A stretch of DNA of 64,000 nt, taken from positions 62,712,501 to 62,776,500 of the forward strand of contig JAKSXM010000007.1 in the NCBI GenBank assembly GCA_022575985.1, read 5' to 3'. A model generated the notes under the pieces. That model saw only the letters and a list, made by a program, of their open reading frames with translations, did not search any database and was not told where the DNA came from. The position numbers and the translations under genes are program-made. Positions within the stretch are counted from its first letter, which is position 1. Every line of letters starts with the position of its first letter. Origin of the DNA: Anagrus nilaparvatae. Taxonomy: Eukaryota > Arthropoda > Insecta > Hymenoptera > Mymaridae. Positions 25,511-37,436 of this stretch are shown here, piece after piece.

Positions 25511-26534
25511 TGGGCGATTATTTCTCAATCCGGCCACCCCCCTCTGTCCAAAAATGGTGGCAACTTAAAAAGATTTTGGTTTTCTCAAATTGACGGAAAA
25601 AGGGTCTAGTTTTTTATTCTCATTGTCCTTTTCAACTCTGTAAATCTACTGTGCCCATTTTAGGCACTGAGCGGCGGCAGGTCGACATTTTAAAAATAGA
25701 AAAATTGAAATAAAAGTAGATTAAGAAGTTTTTTGAAATTTTTATCTCATAAAAGCTGTTATTTATTAAAACAAAGAGAATGAGACTACTTGCGTGGTAA
25801 TTGGTTGATTTCTTAAAAAGTTTTGTGGGTGCTATGTAGTTTTTAAAAATGTGTACAAAACGGCTACTTTGACTGATGATATCTCTGAACCTACATATCC
25901 AAAATAAAAAAGTTTTAGTGCAAAATGGTACTCTTTTGATACATAATAAGTGTGACAAATATCAGGGGATTTGATCGAGTAGTTTCGGATTTAGCAATTT
26001 TCGGGTACTAATTCTCTTAAAAAAATGGGTCAAAATTTGTTTCAGAATTACCCTTAAAATTGCTAAATCCGAAACTGCTTGATAAAATCCTCTGATATTT
26101 ATTATGTATCAAAAGACTACTATTTTGCACTAAAACTTTTTTATTTTGGATATGTAGGTTCAGAGATATCATCAGTCAAAGTAGCCGTTTTTTACCCATT
26201 TTTAAAAACTACATAGCACCCACAAAACTTTTTAAAAATCAACCAATTACCACGCAAGTGGTCTTATTTTCTTTGTTTTAATAAATTACAACTTTTAAGA
26301 GAAAAAAATTTCAAAAAACTTCTTAATCTACTTTTATTTCAATTTTTCTGTTTTTAAAATGTCGACCTGTCGCCGCTCAGTGCTTAAAATGGGCAGAGTA
26401 GATTCACAGTGTTGAAAAGGCTAATGAGTATAAAAAACTTTACCCTTTTCTAGTCAATTCGAGAAAACGAATCTTTTTAAGTTGCCACCATTTTTGGACA
26501 GAGGGGGGTGGCCGGGTTGAGAAATAATCGCTCA
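25511..26534. mobile_element. 1.0-kb palindromic fold-back element
   Basis: The left end GCGATTATTTCTCAA and CGGCCACCCCCCTCTGTCC are mirrored by GGACAGAGGGGGGTGGCCGG and TTGAGAAATAATCGC at the right. Arms of about 490 bp match with few differences and meet near 26.02 kb around a short spacer. The reading frame at 25958-25632 is repeat sequence, not a gene. Confidence 0.92.
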
Positions 26535-26979
26535 TATATTCTATTTTTATATTTATATAATAATCTATAATTTATTTGAAGTTCTTTTATTCACTTCTAA
26601 AAAGTGTTTATTTTTATAGAACCTTTTTTGATTGATTAAATTTTAAAATACTTATATATCCCTAAGTTTCATAAAATTTAAAATAACTTTTTCCGAATGT
26701 CTTATATATTATTAATTTAAACTTACATATGTCAGTACACAATCTCCTTTTTTTATTTTTTTATTTTATCTTTATCAATTTTAATTAATATTTTGAATAT
26801 TATTTACTATTTTTAATGCTAACTAAAAAATTTTCAGACAATTTTTCATTCATATTTAATTAAAATTAAATTTATAAAATCAAATCTCAAAAATCAAAAA
26901 TCTATTTTTATTATAATTTAAAATTACACTACATGATATTTAATAATTTTTATTTTTTTATTTTAAGGAAAATATGTGA

Positions 26980-27420
26980 ACCTTGCATCAATCATGGAGT
27001 GTTTGTGGGCCTTAAAAATTTTCATGACTGCCTAGTTGTACACAATACAACCAGTTGAACGTGGTCTTGTGGCAGATTCTGCCACTCATGGGAACGGGTC
27101 TAGCAAAAGTGGTGCCCCTCCGCACAACCCAACGGATCCTTACACTAATGGAGTAAAAATCATGGTGGAAAGGTCACTAGTGATCGTCAGCGGATTGACG
27201 GTTTTTCTCGGTTTGGTTACCTGAGGCCCGATGTAGTGAAATAGTGGATTGGGCTCCGCAGGGTCAAGGTCTTAAGACCTAGAATTGGAATATGCGCCAA
27301 TGTGCTGCGACATGCCCGTTTAAAACAATAGTTGACTAAACACACTTTAAACCCGCCCTGCGCTTTATATCCTGAACCAGAACTCCTTTTTCTGGTAAAA
27401 ATTCGGTTTAGAACGCGCAA
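26980..27420. other. GC-richer block of unknown origin
   Basis: Base composition differs sharply from its surroundings. A 62-codon plus-strand frame (27036-27224, TQP-type start, GNGSSKSGAPPHNPTDPYT) and a 67-codon minus-strand frame overlap it, but neither looks like a known protein. It may be an untranslated or gag-like part of a non-LTR retrotransposon; this is a guess from composition and context. Confidence 0.3.
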
Positions 27421-28264
27421 CTATTTTCGATTTAGAGACTTAGAATGCGGGTTTAAGGAATCAGAATAATTTGGGTTTAGAGTCTTAAAATCTACTAAAG
27501 GTGATAATAACAAATTATAAAAATAGCAAATTGAATAACAGTTGATTATAAACAACAATCATACATATTTTATAAATTTATATTTTTTAAGATCATTTTA
27601 TTATAATTTATTTATATTTTAGTTCAAAATTTGCCTACACATTGGTGTAACACTTTTTTTTAATTTCCCCTCTGTTGCTTTTCAAAAACAAATTGAAATA
27701 TTGTTTGTTGTAAAAATATATATAAAAAAATGAAAATTTGAATAAAATTAACAAAATTAATTTATACGAAATAATAGATGAGTAGGAGTTTCTAAAAAAA
27801 GGTTCATATTTTAAAAATAGAGCCAAAAGTTATTAAGATTTAAAGGTTATTAGAGACTATTTATAAAAACTGATAATTTTAGCAGAAGAAAAACATTAAA
27901 AATTTATACGCATATAAAAATAGAGGTAAAAATTAAATTTGAATTATTTTAATGATATAATTAAATAATTTCATAATTAAGTATCGAACAATTAAGTTTT
28001 ATGATAAAAAAATATCAATAAATCTAAAATTAAAAAATTTGTAACGATATTAGGGAAAGAATTTGAGATTTAGCCTGCATTTATTTTTCTTAATAACAGA
28101 AACAATTGTTCTTTTTTTTTAACTTTTTTTGAATTATGTAAGAAATTTGAATCTTTGCTAATCATTGAAGAAAAAATGAAAATAAATAATCAGCAGAAAA
28201 ATAATCGATTATCGAAGATTATAACAATAAGTTTTCAAATAATTGTCAATTCGTATTGGAAAGT

Positions 28265-29098
28265 AAAGGACCCCGCACAAAAGTATAGGATTTTGCCTTT
28301 CGGTCGAATTGGCCAAATTTTGGATATGTTGTGGATTTTATCATTCTGAACAAAAGTCTCAATGGGCATAAAGCTCAAAAGTCTCAGGTTTGGCGACTAC
28401 GGAGCTTGAAAGCTCCAAAACTCCACCATGTCAAGATCGCTTCGAAACCTTTTTTCTTTTATTTTTAAAGTATAACTTTATGTTTTTGAGGTCACTAACT
28501 CCAAATCTGATGTCAAATTGACATTATTGACAATTGGCAGCTGTCAACTAGCTGTCAAATTGACAACAGAATACAAAAAACTTTAAATAATGATTTCACG
28601 ATATGTTTTCGAGGTTGCTGAGTTCAAATCTGATGTCAAAATGACAAAGTTGACAAATGGAAGCTGTCAACTAACTGTCAAATTGACAACAGAATACACA
28701 AAACTTAAAAAACTTTTTGTCATTATGACATCAGATTTGAACTCAGCAACCTCGAAAACATATTGTAAAATCATTATTTTAATATTTTTGTATTCTGTTG
28801 TCAATTTTACAGCTATTTGACAGCTGCAAACTGTCAACTTTGTCAATTTGACATCAGATTTGGAATTAGCGACCTCAAAAACACAAAGGTATACTTTAAA
28901 AATAAAAGAAAAAAGGTTTTGAAGCGATCTTGCCATGGTGGAGCTTTGGAGCTTTCAAGCTCCGTAGTTGCCAAACCTGAGACTTTTGAGCTTTAGACCC
29001 AGTGAGATTTTTGTTCAGAATGATAAAATCCACAACATATCCAAAATTTGGCCAAGTCGACCGAAAGGCAAAATCCTATAATTTTGTGCGGGGTCCTT
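28265..29098. mobile_element. 834-bp palindromic fold-back element
   Basis: Terminal inverted repeats AAAGGACCCCGCACAAA at both ends. The arms (TTTGCCTTTCGGTCGA, GGATATGTTGTGGATTTTAT, CTACGGAGCTTGAAAGCTCC) are mirrored on the right. The inner part repeats a unit of AGGT(T/C)(G/A)CT(A/G)A… AAATCTGATGTCAAA(A/T)TGAC several times in both orientations. Two short overlapping reading frames (28590-28820 plus, 28936-28667 minus) are readings of this repeat. Its outer module also occurs inside the 2.1-4.7 kb palindrome. Confidence 0.92.
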
Positions 29099-29099
29099 T

Positions 29100-30900
29100 T
29101 ATTTTATTTTATTTAACAGCGAGCGTAAAAGTTACTTTTACGCCCTGGTGGGACAACTTTAAGGCACTTTTTAAATAAAATTATGTATGAAACTTGTGAT
29201 ATAAATGTATATTTTACCAAATGCGATCACAGTACCCCGGAGCTACGCATCTCGGGCCCTGTAAACTTTCGCATTTCGTACATTATAACTTTATATAATT
29301 ATATTATATCACTTGTTTCATAAATAACTATTAAGTTTCAAATAGATAAAATTCAAAACTTATTAAAATAATTGCCTTGAAATTCAGAACACCCATTTTT
29401 ACAGTGAAAGAATTGTAAATTTAGTAAATTACTTTTCTTTAGCAATAAAAAAAAATTAAAATAATTCTTTTGGATAGTATCTTTGGACACTCCCACTTAA
29501 ATTTACTAATAGCTAATTAAGAAATTTTCATAATTTTATAGTAAATTTTATCTTAAATTTCACCAAATGTTAAATTATTCATTAGAATTTTTTACTCTTA
29601 ATTTTAATTTATTTTTTAACCATATAAGACATTTATAAATAAATGAAATTATTAAAACTTTTACAAAGATACACTGTTAAAAAATTTATAAAAACTCACA
29701 TGTAAAAAAATATAGTTTATTGGAAAATATATAAAATACACCGTTAATTAATAACTGTAATGATTTATTTTAATAAATTTACTATAGAATTTATTAGGAT
29801 TAATTATTTTTTTTAAAGAAATACTTGTGTGGCAATAAGTAAAAATATAAAAGACTTAAATTTTTATTAATTTTTAATTATATTTTAAATCTATTTAATA
29901 ACTTTCAATTTCAAGTATTTTCAAACTAATAAAATTTTTTTCTCTTTTTATTTATCAATATTGAATTTTTTTATACAAAGAAAGTTTTTTCTTTTTTTCT
30001 TCAATGATTTTTCTTACTCATTTCTTCCCCCCCCCCTCCCCTATAAGTCTCTCTCTCATTTTTTAATTTAATTATTAATTGTGTATATAAGCAAATAATA
30101 AAAATGAGTATCTTTCAAAAAAAGTAGCTTTTTTTCAATTTCTTTAAAATTTCCAATTGATTTTTAAATACAAATATTTAAGAAATTAAGAAAATCTTTT
30201 TTTTTATAAATTGTTATAGAAAAAAATGTCAATAAGATACTTTTAATATTTGAAATTTAAGCTTATAACATCGAAAAAATCTTATGTTTTCTAAAGACTT
30301 GTTTAATTATACTTATAAAATATGGCTTGTAAATCAATGTATGCTGTATATTTAAAAGAAGTAAGTTTTTTACAAATCTAGGGCAAAAAAGTGAGCTGTC
30401 AAGCATGTTGCTTGAACTTGCTCGTGCATTCAAATAACTGCATGCAAAGTCAAAACCAATATTTGTCCTTTTAAAAAATAGCTATTTATTTCTCATTCTG
30501 AGCCTAAAATTGTTTATTATGAGCAGTTACAAATTACTATATTAATTGCGATATTAAATAAATTTCCATGAAAAAAATTTTGATAAATTAGACTGTTTTT
30601 ATTAATAACGTAACGAGCCTTTAGGAGTATCTAGTTCAAGTAAGTACATAGTAAAATATTGATCAACTTATTATTATTAACCATTCAAAACATTTTTATA
30701 TGCTTTAATTTCAAAGCTTTTGCACCCTACTGTATTCATAAATTCTATTTTGTTTATTATTTTGTTTATTATTAAAATATATTTATAGTACATTATATTA
30801 ATTTATAATAAAGTGATTAAATTTTATATTAAAACTTATAAATTTAAAATTAAATTGTTTTGTGCTATTTATTCATGCACTATTTATAATTTGTACATAT
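29100..30900. other. AT-rich intergenic sequence
   Basis: No coding frame, RNA gene or clear repeat structure seen, apart from homopolymer and C-run low complexity near 30.03 kb. Confidence 0.5.
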
Positions 30901-30901
30901 G

Positions 30902-31977
30902 GGCACGTACAGGGTATAACGACCAGGGAAAAATAAAATATTAGAAAAAATTTTCTTCTTACCTGTACCCAAAAAAATTTTTTTTCTGAACAGTAGCCAC
31001 GAAAGTAAGAAATTTCTCGCTACTGTCGCAGAAAAATTAAATACGGCTCTTGTCCATAAATAAAGAATGTCCCAAATCGCAGTTTACCATCCTCGGCTTC
31101 GTCTCGGAAGGTAATTTGCAATTTGGGCTATTCTTTACTTTTCTGGACATGAGCCGTAAATATACTATTTTTTATTTTGGGCCACTCCCGATTCAATTTT
31201 TAATGGTTAGAATTTTTCAAATTGACCGGGAGTCAAGTTCGCCATAATTATTTTTGCTCAAATTTTCCCAGAATATTGGCATATGTGTCAGTTTTATCAA
31301 AAAAAATTTTTGATATGTGATAATCAAATGAGCGCCTACAGTCATAATTTTAGTCTGAAAAAATCAGCAAAAATTAGCTCTTAGTCTTTTTTGGGCAATT
31401 TTACCGAAAATTAATTATATTGATACCAATTTTACGTTGATTAAAAAAAAAAAAAAAAAAAAAAAAACAAATTCTGACCCCTGTTTTACTTAATTTTGGA
31501 TGATTTTGTCAGACTAAAATAATGATTTTATGATTGTGGGCATTCATTTGAATATATCATATAAAAAATTTTTTTGGGCCAAATTGACACATAGGTCAAT
31601 ATTCTGGTAAAATTTGAGCTAAAGTATTTATAGCAAACTTAATTTCCAGTCAATTCGAAAAATTCAAACCGTTAAAAATGAAACCGGAAGTGCCCCAAAA
31701 TAAAATTTTTTTTTTTTTTGGGTAGTCTAGGTAAAAAGAAAATTTTTTCCCAATCACATGTATTTGTTAAAAGTTTTATGGTTTTGAGTTATTTCAGGTT
31801 GATTTGGGCAGCAGAAATCAAAAAATAAAAAACAATACAAATTTGGAGCAGCTGTATCTCAAAATTATGCATCAGGAAACGTAAAATAGGAGTGTTTTCA
31901 AATCCCAGGTAAAAATTTTTTTTTATTTTTTATTTTTCGGCTATATTTTGGCTGGTCGTTTTATCCTAGACGTGCGC
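30902..31977. mobile_element. 1.08-kb inverted-repeat element with a nested hairpin
   Basis: The left end GGCACGTACAGGGTATAACG with ACCAG pairs with the right end CTGGTCGTTTTATCCTAGAC and GTGCGC. Inner arms also match (for example GCATATGTGTCAGTTT against GACACATAGGTCAATATTC, and GACCGGGAGT against CCAGTCAATTCG), meeting at an A-run near 31.45 kb. A separate hairpin (31042-31158) interrupts the left side. Arms are more diverged than in the 25.5-, 40.6- or 55.6-kb elements, suggesting an older copy. Confidence 0.75.
31042..31158. repeat. 117-bp hairpin (MITE-like)
   Basis: TACGGCTCTTGTCC at the left is mirrored by GGACATGAGCCGTA at the right. AAAGAATGTCCCAAATCGCA pairs with TGCAATTTGGGCTATTCTTT, closing on CCTCGGCTTCGTCTCGGAAGG. 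It shares AAAGAATG.CCC..ATCGCA and CCTCGGCTTCGT with the hairpin at 40.16-40.29 kb. Confidence 0.75.
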
Positions 31978-31999
31978 ATATATAGATATAATATAATTG

Positions 32000-33500
32000 A
32001 CTAAAAGTACGTTCAATGAACCGCTTTAATTATAATGTATTTATTCATGTATACATTAATTCAAAAAAAAATAAAAAGTAAAAGAAATCCACAGATTAAT
32101 TTAAATAAAGAGATATCCCATTTTTATTTTATATTTTTTTGGTTAAAAAAAAAATATCTCTGAAACTATAAAATAAATCTAATATAAACCCAAAGGATCA
32201 TTTATATAAATTGTATGAATTGTATAATAAGAAAATAATTTAAATAATCATCTGTGGAAAATGCATAATTTTAAGTAAGTATTTGAGACAAATACTATTA
32301 TAGATATTTTTATTTTATTCTTTTATCTTCAGGATATTTATATAAATATTAGTCTGGGAGTTAATTTAAAGAGTTGAAAAATTTAAATTCTTAAACCAAA
32401 TTTGCCAAAATAATTAAGTTTAAAAGTTTATATAAGTTGAGAAAATTCAAGAATTAGATTTTATGGAGCGGTTTTTTGTCTGAAAAGAAATAATTTAAGT
32501 TTCATGCGATCGGAGTCAGTTATGTAAATAAATTTGTTATAATTTTGGAAATTTTCTTTCTTTGGTAAATAATCACTAATTTTAACCTACTGCCAAAAAT
32601 GCAAGCAAATTTTTTAAATCAAAATAATTTCAAGGTACAGATTTTTATCTTCAAGAATGGCCTCACTCGATTGTTTTCAAGTTTGTTATGAAATACGATT
32701 TCCGAGACGATTTTCCTTAAAATTTTAGCTATGTATGTGCAAGATTATCAAATCCCAACCACATAGGCTTCATAGTCTTGTAGCTTTTTTTTAAATATCT
32801 TCTAGTTACATAACAAAAATAGTTTTATGTGATAATCTTAAAAAAAAATCAAAATTTTTTTGAATAAAATTTTTAATACAAAAGCCAGAAGTTTTTCGAA
32901 TTTGAAACGTACAAAAAATTTAAAAAATATGATTTTCACTCACTTAAAATCAGAGCACCGTGGCATGATGAGACTAAAAAAAAAAGTATACCTAGTAAGT
33001 ATCAAAAACGAAAAAGTTTCGATACTTATGTAATCAGGAGCACGTGTGCTCGGCGAAACCGGGCATGAGTGATAACTGATTACTCAAGTGTGTAAAGTTT
33101 TTCGTCCATATAGTGCTTACAATATTATTTGCCTGCCTTTAGGCGTTCCACGCAAGAAATTCTACGCCTGGCAGGGTATAAATTTTTTAAAACTTTTCTT
33201 TAGGTTTTTTGTCATTTGCAATAATTAAGAGGAAAAAAAAGATTCTGGTTTCCACAACTGGAATTTTGGTTGCTACAACTGCATTTTTTCTTTAGTATGA
33301 AATTATATAAAATTTTCTGCTAAGCCTAATCAGTTTTATATTCAAAATTATCTAATCAATTAGAGATTTTTGTATATAAAAATTATAATAATAAATTAAC
33401 ATATTACTATAGTTTTGGCCATTTGATCAAACACTTAACTAGATTTAGGGGCAACATTTTCCGAAAACTTAGTAAATGAAACACGATGAAAAAATATACA
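32000..33500. other. AT-rich intergenic sequence with small hairpins
   Basis: No gene recognised. Two compact perfect or near-perfect hairpins: GAGCACGTGTGCTC near 33040, and CCTGCC…AGGCGT…ACGCCTGGCAGG near 33134-33175. No function can be assigned. Confidence 0.4.
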
Positions 33501-33515
33501 TACAGAATGTAGTAT

Positions 33516-34127
33516 TTTTTTTTTATTATTGTTTATCCTCCGCACTTTTAATCCCTTTTTGGATTGTCTTGCAGAGACTTACAACAACCACACCATGCAT
33601 CCACAACCTTCTGCACTGTTTTAATGTTTTTATTTCTTAGGGAAGCCGGTATATCGTCTATGTTACAATATACTGATCGTTCCTTTCAGAAAACTGTTTT
33701 TTAATCTATTTTAATATGGGTTTTTGCAGGAGGAAGTAGTTACGCGATTAATGGTTGCGAGCTTATTTCTATTTTAATGAGGGGATAAATGCGTCCGCAG
33801 CCGTCTTCAGATCTTATGGGAACTATGCTGACATTCGTCTGGCTCAGAGGAAACTGCAGAAAACCTCTGTTAGCATAGTGCGGAGCCTTGTTTTCTTCAT
33901 AGTATTCGATTTTTCTTTTAAATACTATGCTGGAAACAAGTTCCTGGGCCATAAGTCGCAATATAACTTAAAAGTTTTTACTTGAAAATTAATTTTTAAA
34001 TTAATTGAAAAATAAAAACTGAAAGTCATCGAGTGGGATTCGAACCCACGACCCACATGAATATACTTATAATATAGTATATACACTATAGGTCGCGCGC
34101 CTTAATCCACTCGGCCACGGCTGGCCT
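33516..34127 (-). mobile_element. tRNA-derived SINE with 15-bp target-site duplication
   Basis: The 15-bp sequence TACAGAATGTAGTAT occurs exactly at 33501-33515 and again at 34128-34142, flanking a 612-bp insert. On the minus strand the insert starts with a tRNA-like head (A box TGGCCGAGTGGATTAAGG, B box GGTTCGAATCC) and ends in an A-rich tail (the T run at 33516). This is the structure of a pol-III-transcribed SINE moved by target-primed reverse transcription. The short frames at 33.74-33.98 kb on both strands are part of the body. The two target copies are identical, so the insertion is probably young. Confidence 0.88.
34026..34127 (-). other. tRNA-Ser/Leu-like SINE head
   Basis: Minus-strand GCCAGCCGTGGCCGAGTGGA opens a class-II-type tRNA shape. 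The T arm GTGGG-TTCGAAT-CCCAC pairs perfectly and is followed by TCGATGAC. The acceptor strands do not pair over their full length, and the anticodon region is replaced by a long AT-rich hairpin, so it is not a working tRNA. It supplies internal pol III promoter boxes to the SINE. Confidence 0.75.
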
Positions 34128-34149
34128 TACAGAATGTAGTATAAAAGCA

Positions 34150-34569
34150 AAATGCTCCACTGTGCTAGAAACAGCAACATCAGGGCGAAGCTTTGGTACT
34201 AGGAACTGCAGCACAAAGGAAACGAATTTTTTAATGCATAAAAGAAACAAACAAGATTTGCTCTCAATTATTAATTACTCAAAAAGTAAAACCATATAAT
34301 CTGTAGAATTATAAATTTAATTTATAAATCAATTATTTTAATAAATACATTTTCAAAAAAAAAAAAAAAGAAAAGGAAAAATTATAAGTTGAAAGATAAA
34401 AAAAAGAAAAGAAAAAAGAAATAAAAGAGCTATGTATCACAAAGTCAGATGATAATTCTTTAATACCAAAGAAGAAGCTCGTAATTTTCTCTCTTTCTTA
34501 TATTTTCTTCTTTAGATTTGAAAAAGCAAAAAGCATCGAATATGTCGTCTCAATCCGATTCACCAAATG

Positions 34570-34601
<32 letters not shown>

Positions 34602-36150
34602 GGGTTTTTACTTTTGAATGTTCCTAATCCTGATGCACTGCGCTCGATTTAAGAAGAACGTGCTTTTTTACGAAAGAGAAAATACTCCAACTGATTTTAG
34701 CTTTAGTTGTATAATATGTAAGTATCAATGTATGTATGTATGTGTCTATGCTATTATATAACATAAATCACTAACTTAACACTTACATTTTTTCTCTTTT
34801 TTATTTTATTTTATTTTATTTTTTCTATTATATTTCTGTGGCGATCATTGGACATTTTATTTTATTTTATTTTATAAATTTTATATATGAAAATATTATT
34901 GAATTTTTATTATTTAATATAAAAATTTTATAATTCAAATAAATTTTTTTAAGTATTTTTTTTATGTTTAATTAAAATGAATTTTATTTCCTTCTGGGCG
35001 TATAACTGTTTGAATTTTCGTACTCTTTTGTAAAAAATAAATGTTTGAACGTGTTAAAATCAACAATTTTGCACCTTTTATACATAATATGCTATTTTTA
35101 TTTGAGGAAAAAATATTTTTATTTTATAATTTTTATCATAATATTACATTATATATTACTATCTTTATTATTATTACTCTTTTTACAAAAAGAAAATATT
35201 TCAAATATTGAAAAATTCAATTTGTGCTTACACGTACAAAAATTTTCAATTTTTTTAAATTCTTCACTATTCTATAAAATTTTTCAGTTTAAACGTAAAT
35301 TTTATTATAATATAATTTTCACTTTATTTTTTTTAATTTGATTTAGTTTTTTTTTTTATTCTCATCATTTTGTAAAATTATAAAATAACTAAAAAATATT
35401 TTTTTAAAATATTGAGAAAAAAAAGGAAATTTCGTTTTATATAAAAGTAGCTCTTTTTCTATCCCTTAAATTTTTAGTCATATTTAAAAACATATTTGAT
35501 AAATTTTTCTTTAAAAATTCCAAAATTATTTTATTATATTTGATATTTATTGAAATAAAAATTAAATTCGTTAAAAATTTTATATTTTTATTAAATTTTA
35601 GTAAAAAGGTCAATAGTTTTGTTCTGAATATTAATTTTTACTGCATTAAAGTTTATTGTAACAAAATCAATATAAATATGCTTCGGTTTTATTTAAAGCT
35701 CAAATTGGCAAACCTTTATTTTTAAAAAATATTTAAGTCAAATTGGAATTCTTTACATTGAATTATTATGTTCTAATTATTTTTGTTTTCTTTGTTTAGT
35801 GATATATTTCTAATCTAAGTAAAGAATAAATTTTATGAATTTTGGAATTCCATATAACAAGTCATGTATTTTTTAGAAAGAATCCCCCAAATCAGCCTTT
35901 TTTACGCACACTTTTTTATGTATAAAAAATTTGAAATTCCTCAATTTTTTAGTGAAAACCTGTTAGAAGAGTATTGAAAATAGTTTCTGAACACAACTAA
36001 GGTAGCCAACGCGGCACTGAACTGTTAAAAACTTTATATATCTCGTACTAATGCACTCATAATATTGAATAGGTGTTAAATTATTCGATAGGCTAATGCA
36101 ACTGTGATTTTTATCGATTATATGTTTGGTGAAGTTTGATTTAACATTAT
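34150..36150. other. AT-rich intergenic sequence
   Basis: Very high A+T, with a TA microsatellite near 34576-34601 and a TTTTA-type repeat near 34795-34880. The frames at 35045-35341 and 35540-35725 are Phe/Ile/Lys-rich products of composition and are not supported as genes. Confidence 0.5.
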
Positions 36151-36167
36151 CCAGACTTATATGAGGC

Positions 36168-36780
36168 CTAGGATTCTTTGGTTGTAAAATGTTCTGGAAA
36201 TCTTGCTGCGAAACTTCGTCCTGATAGTCTTATATAGAAACAATTACAGTCATCATAGGTGATCTTGTAAATACCCGATTTTTTGTCCAACGGTAACGGA
36301 GGTCTCTTATTTAGTAATTTCGATAGTTTGTTGTCCGTTCTGAAGCTTATTTGGTAATTAAATTTCTTGAATGTATTTACTAGTATGAACGGGGTATAGT
36401 TGCTGCAAGTTGCTGATATGTATTTGTTTTCAGGTTTTGTCTTGGATTTTTTATGTTTATTTAATAAATTGTCTATTATGTTGCTACTGTAATCGTTTAC
36501 CATTGCTACGTATTTTAGTGTGAGTATTTCATTGTTATAGTTATCTTGTTTAAGAGGAACTGTAAGTAATCTATGTACAAAGGCGTAGAAACTTGCCATT
36601 TTTTGAGAAAAAGGGTGCTGAGTATCAGCATCTATGACTGTGTCCATGGTTGTAGGTTTCCAATATATATTAAAATCAAATTTTTTGATGTTTTTTGACA
36701 CAGTGATATCTAAAAAATTTATTTTCTTCCACTTCCAATGTAAATTGAATATTATTATTAATACTTTTTAAATATGATTC
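36168..36780 (-). pseudogene. Penelope-like element fragment (RT thumb to GIY-YIG endonuclease)
   Basis: A 177-codon frame reads KKFDFNIYWKPTTMDTVIDA near its start, then FYAFVHRLLTVPL, and SGIYKITYDDCNCFYI near its end. This is the characteristic order of Penelope-like retroelements: the end of RT, a connector, then a GIY-YIG nuclease. The frame just upstream (about 36780-36700) continues the family pattern (IQFTLEVEEN) after a frameshift at a T run. In the nuclease, the expected YIGQTGR block reads YIRLSGR, so the glycine is lost, and the catalytic C-terminal half is missing. Truncated at both ends. A hammerhead-like motif lies directly beside it at 36830 in the opposite orientation. Confidence 0.85.
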
Positions 36781-36829
36781 CATTTATTTATTATATTATT
36801 TTCTATGTCTTAGTGTTATTTTTTAAACC

Positions 36830-36863
36830 CTGATGATGAAACTAATTAGTTTCTAAACGCGTC
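36830..36863 (+). ncRNA. hammerhead-ribozyme-like motif, degenerate
   Basis: CTGATGA (36830-36836) is followed by one extra T, a 5-bp helix II (GAAAC/GTTTC) closed by TAATTA, then TAA, and a loopless palindromic helix III ACGCGT before C36863. The core position normally G (GAA) is T at 36854, which should abolish activity. The architecture is otherwise the same as at 57912. Hammerheads in the terminal repeats of Penelope-like elements are known. I infer this is one, since it abuts a Penelope fragment. Confidence 0.55.
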
Positions 36864-36925
36864 AGCAATTACAACTAATGAAGTCACTGACGGATTATAA
36901 TTCAACGTAATTTATATTTTTTTGT

Positions 36926-37095
36926 AAGAGTCCAAAATACAAAAATGGCTGCCAATAATCGAGATTTTGCTCTGGGAGCCTAAAAATTGGTCTGGAGACT
37001 TATTTTTGGTACTAACTTTAGAAAAAACCCTTTGGGGCAGTTTTGATGACCCGATAATGCATTTCATACAAACTTCATTTAAATCAACCCAAATT
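36926..37095 (+). repeat. dispersed repeat, copy 1
   Basis: About 170 bp containing AATCGAGATTTTGCTCTGGG and TTTGGGGCAGTTTTGA. It is closely matched by the reverse strand of about 63092-63262. Not itself palindromic; no coding role inferred. Confidence 0.75.
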
Positions 37096-37436
37096 TTTTA
37101 CTATACAAATATTAAATTTTTTTTGTATAAACTTTTGTATGTATTTAATTTTTTATTTAAAGAAGTTAAAAGTAATTAAAATAAAAGCAAACAATTATCT
37201 GTGTAAAATACTGCAATGTATCTAAGTTAGTTAATCTATATTGTTCTATCGATATATCAAACACGTTAAGTTAAATTACATATAATGTAATTAATTTGAA
37301 CAAATCCCAGAAGATGAGCTGAATATATACAGCTCGAAATTATTAAACAAATAGAAATAATAAAAAAAAAAACTTAAATAGAATGAAATTTTAATCAGTA
37401 AATATAGATACTTTTAATTACATTATTCAGAATTAT

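Noticed and set aside
25632..25958. 108-codon minus-strand frame
   Set aside because: It lies wholly in one arm of the 1.0-kb palindrome, and the other arm carries the same sequence with frame-breaking changes.
28590..28936. Overlapping frames rich in SKSDVKLTKLT
   Set aside because: They are translations of the tandem module inside the 28.3-kb palindrome.
34026..34127. Functional tRNA-Ser or tRNA-Leu gene
   Set aside because: A and B boxes and T arm are good, but the acceptor strands do not pair, the anticodon arm is absent, and the segment is the head of a SINE with target duplications.
35045..35725. Frames of 98 and 61 codons rich in Phe, Ile, Leu and Lys
   Set aside because: Expected from extreme AT composition; no domain, splice context or repeat support.
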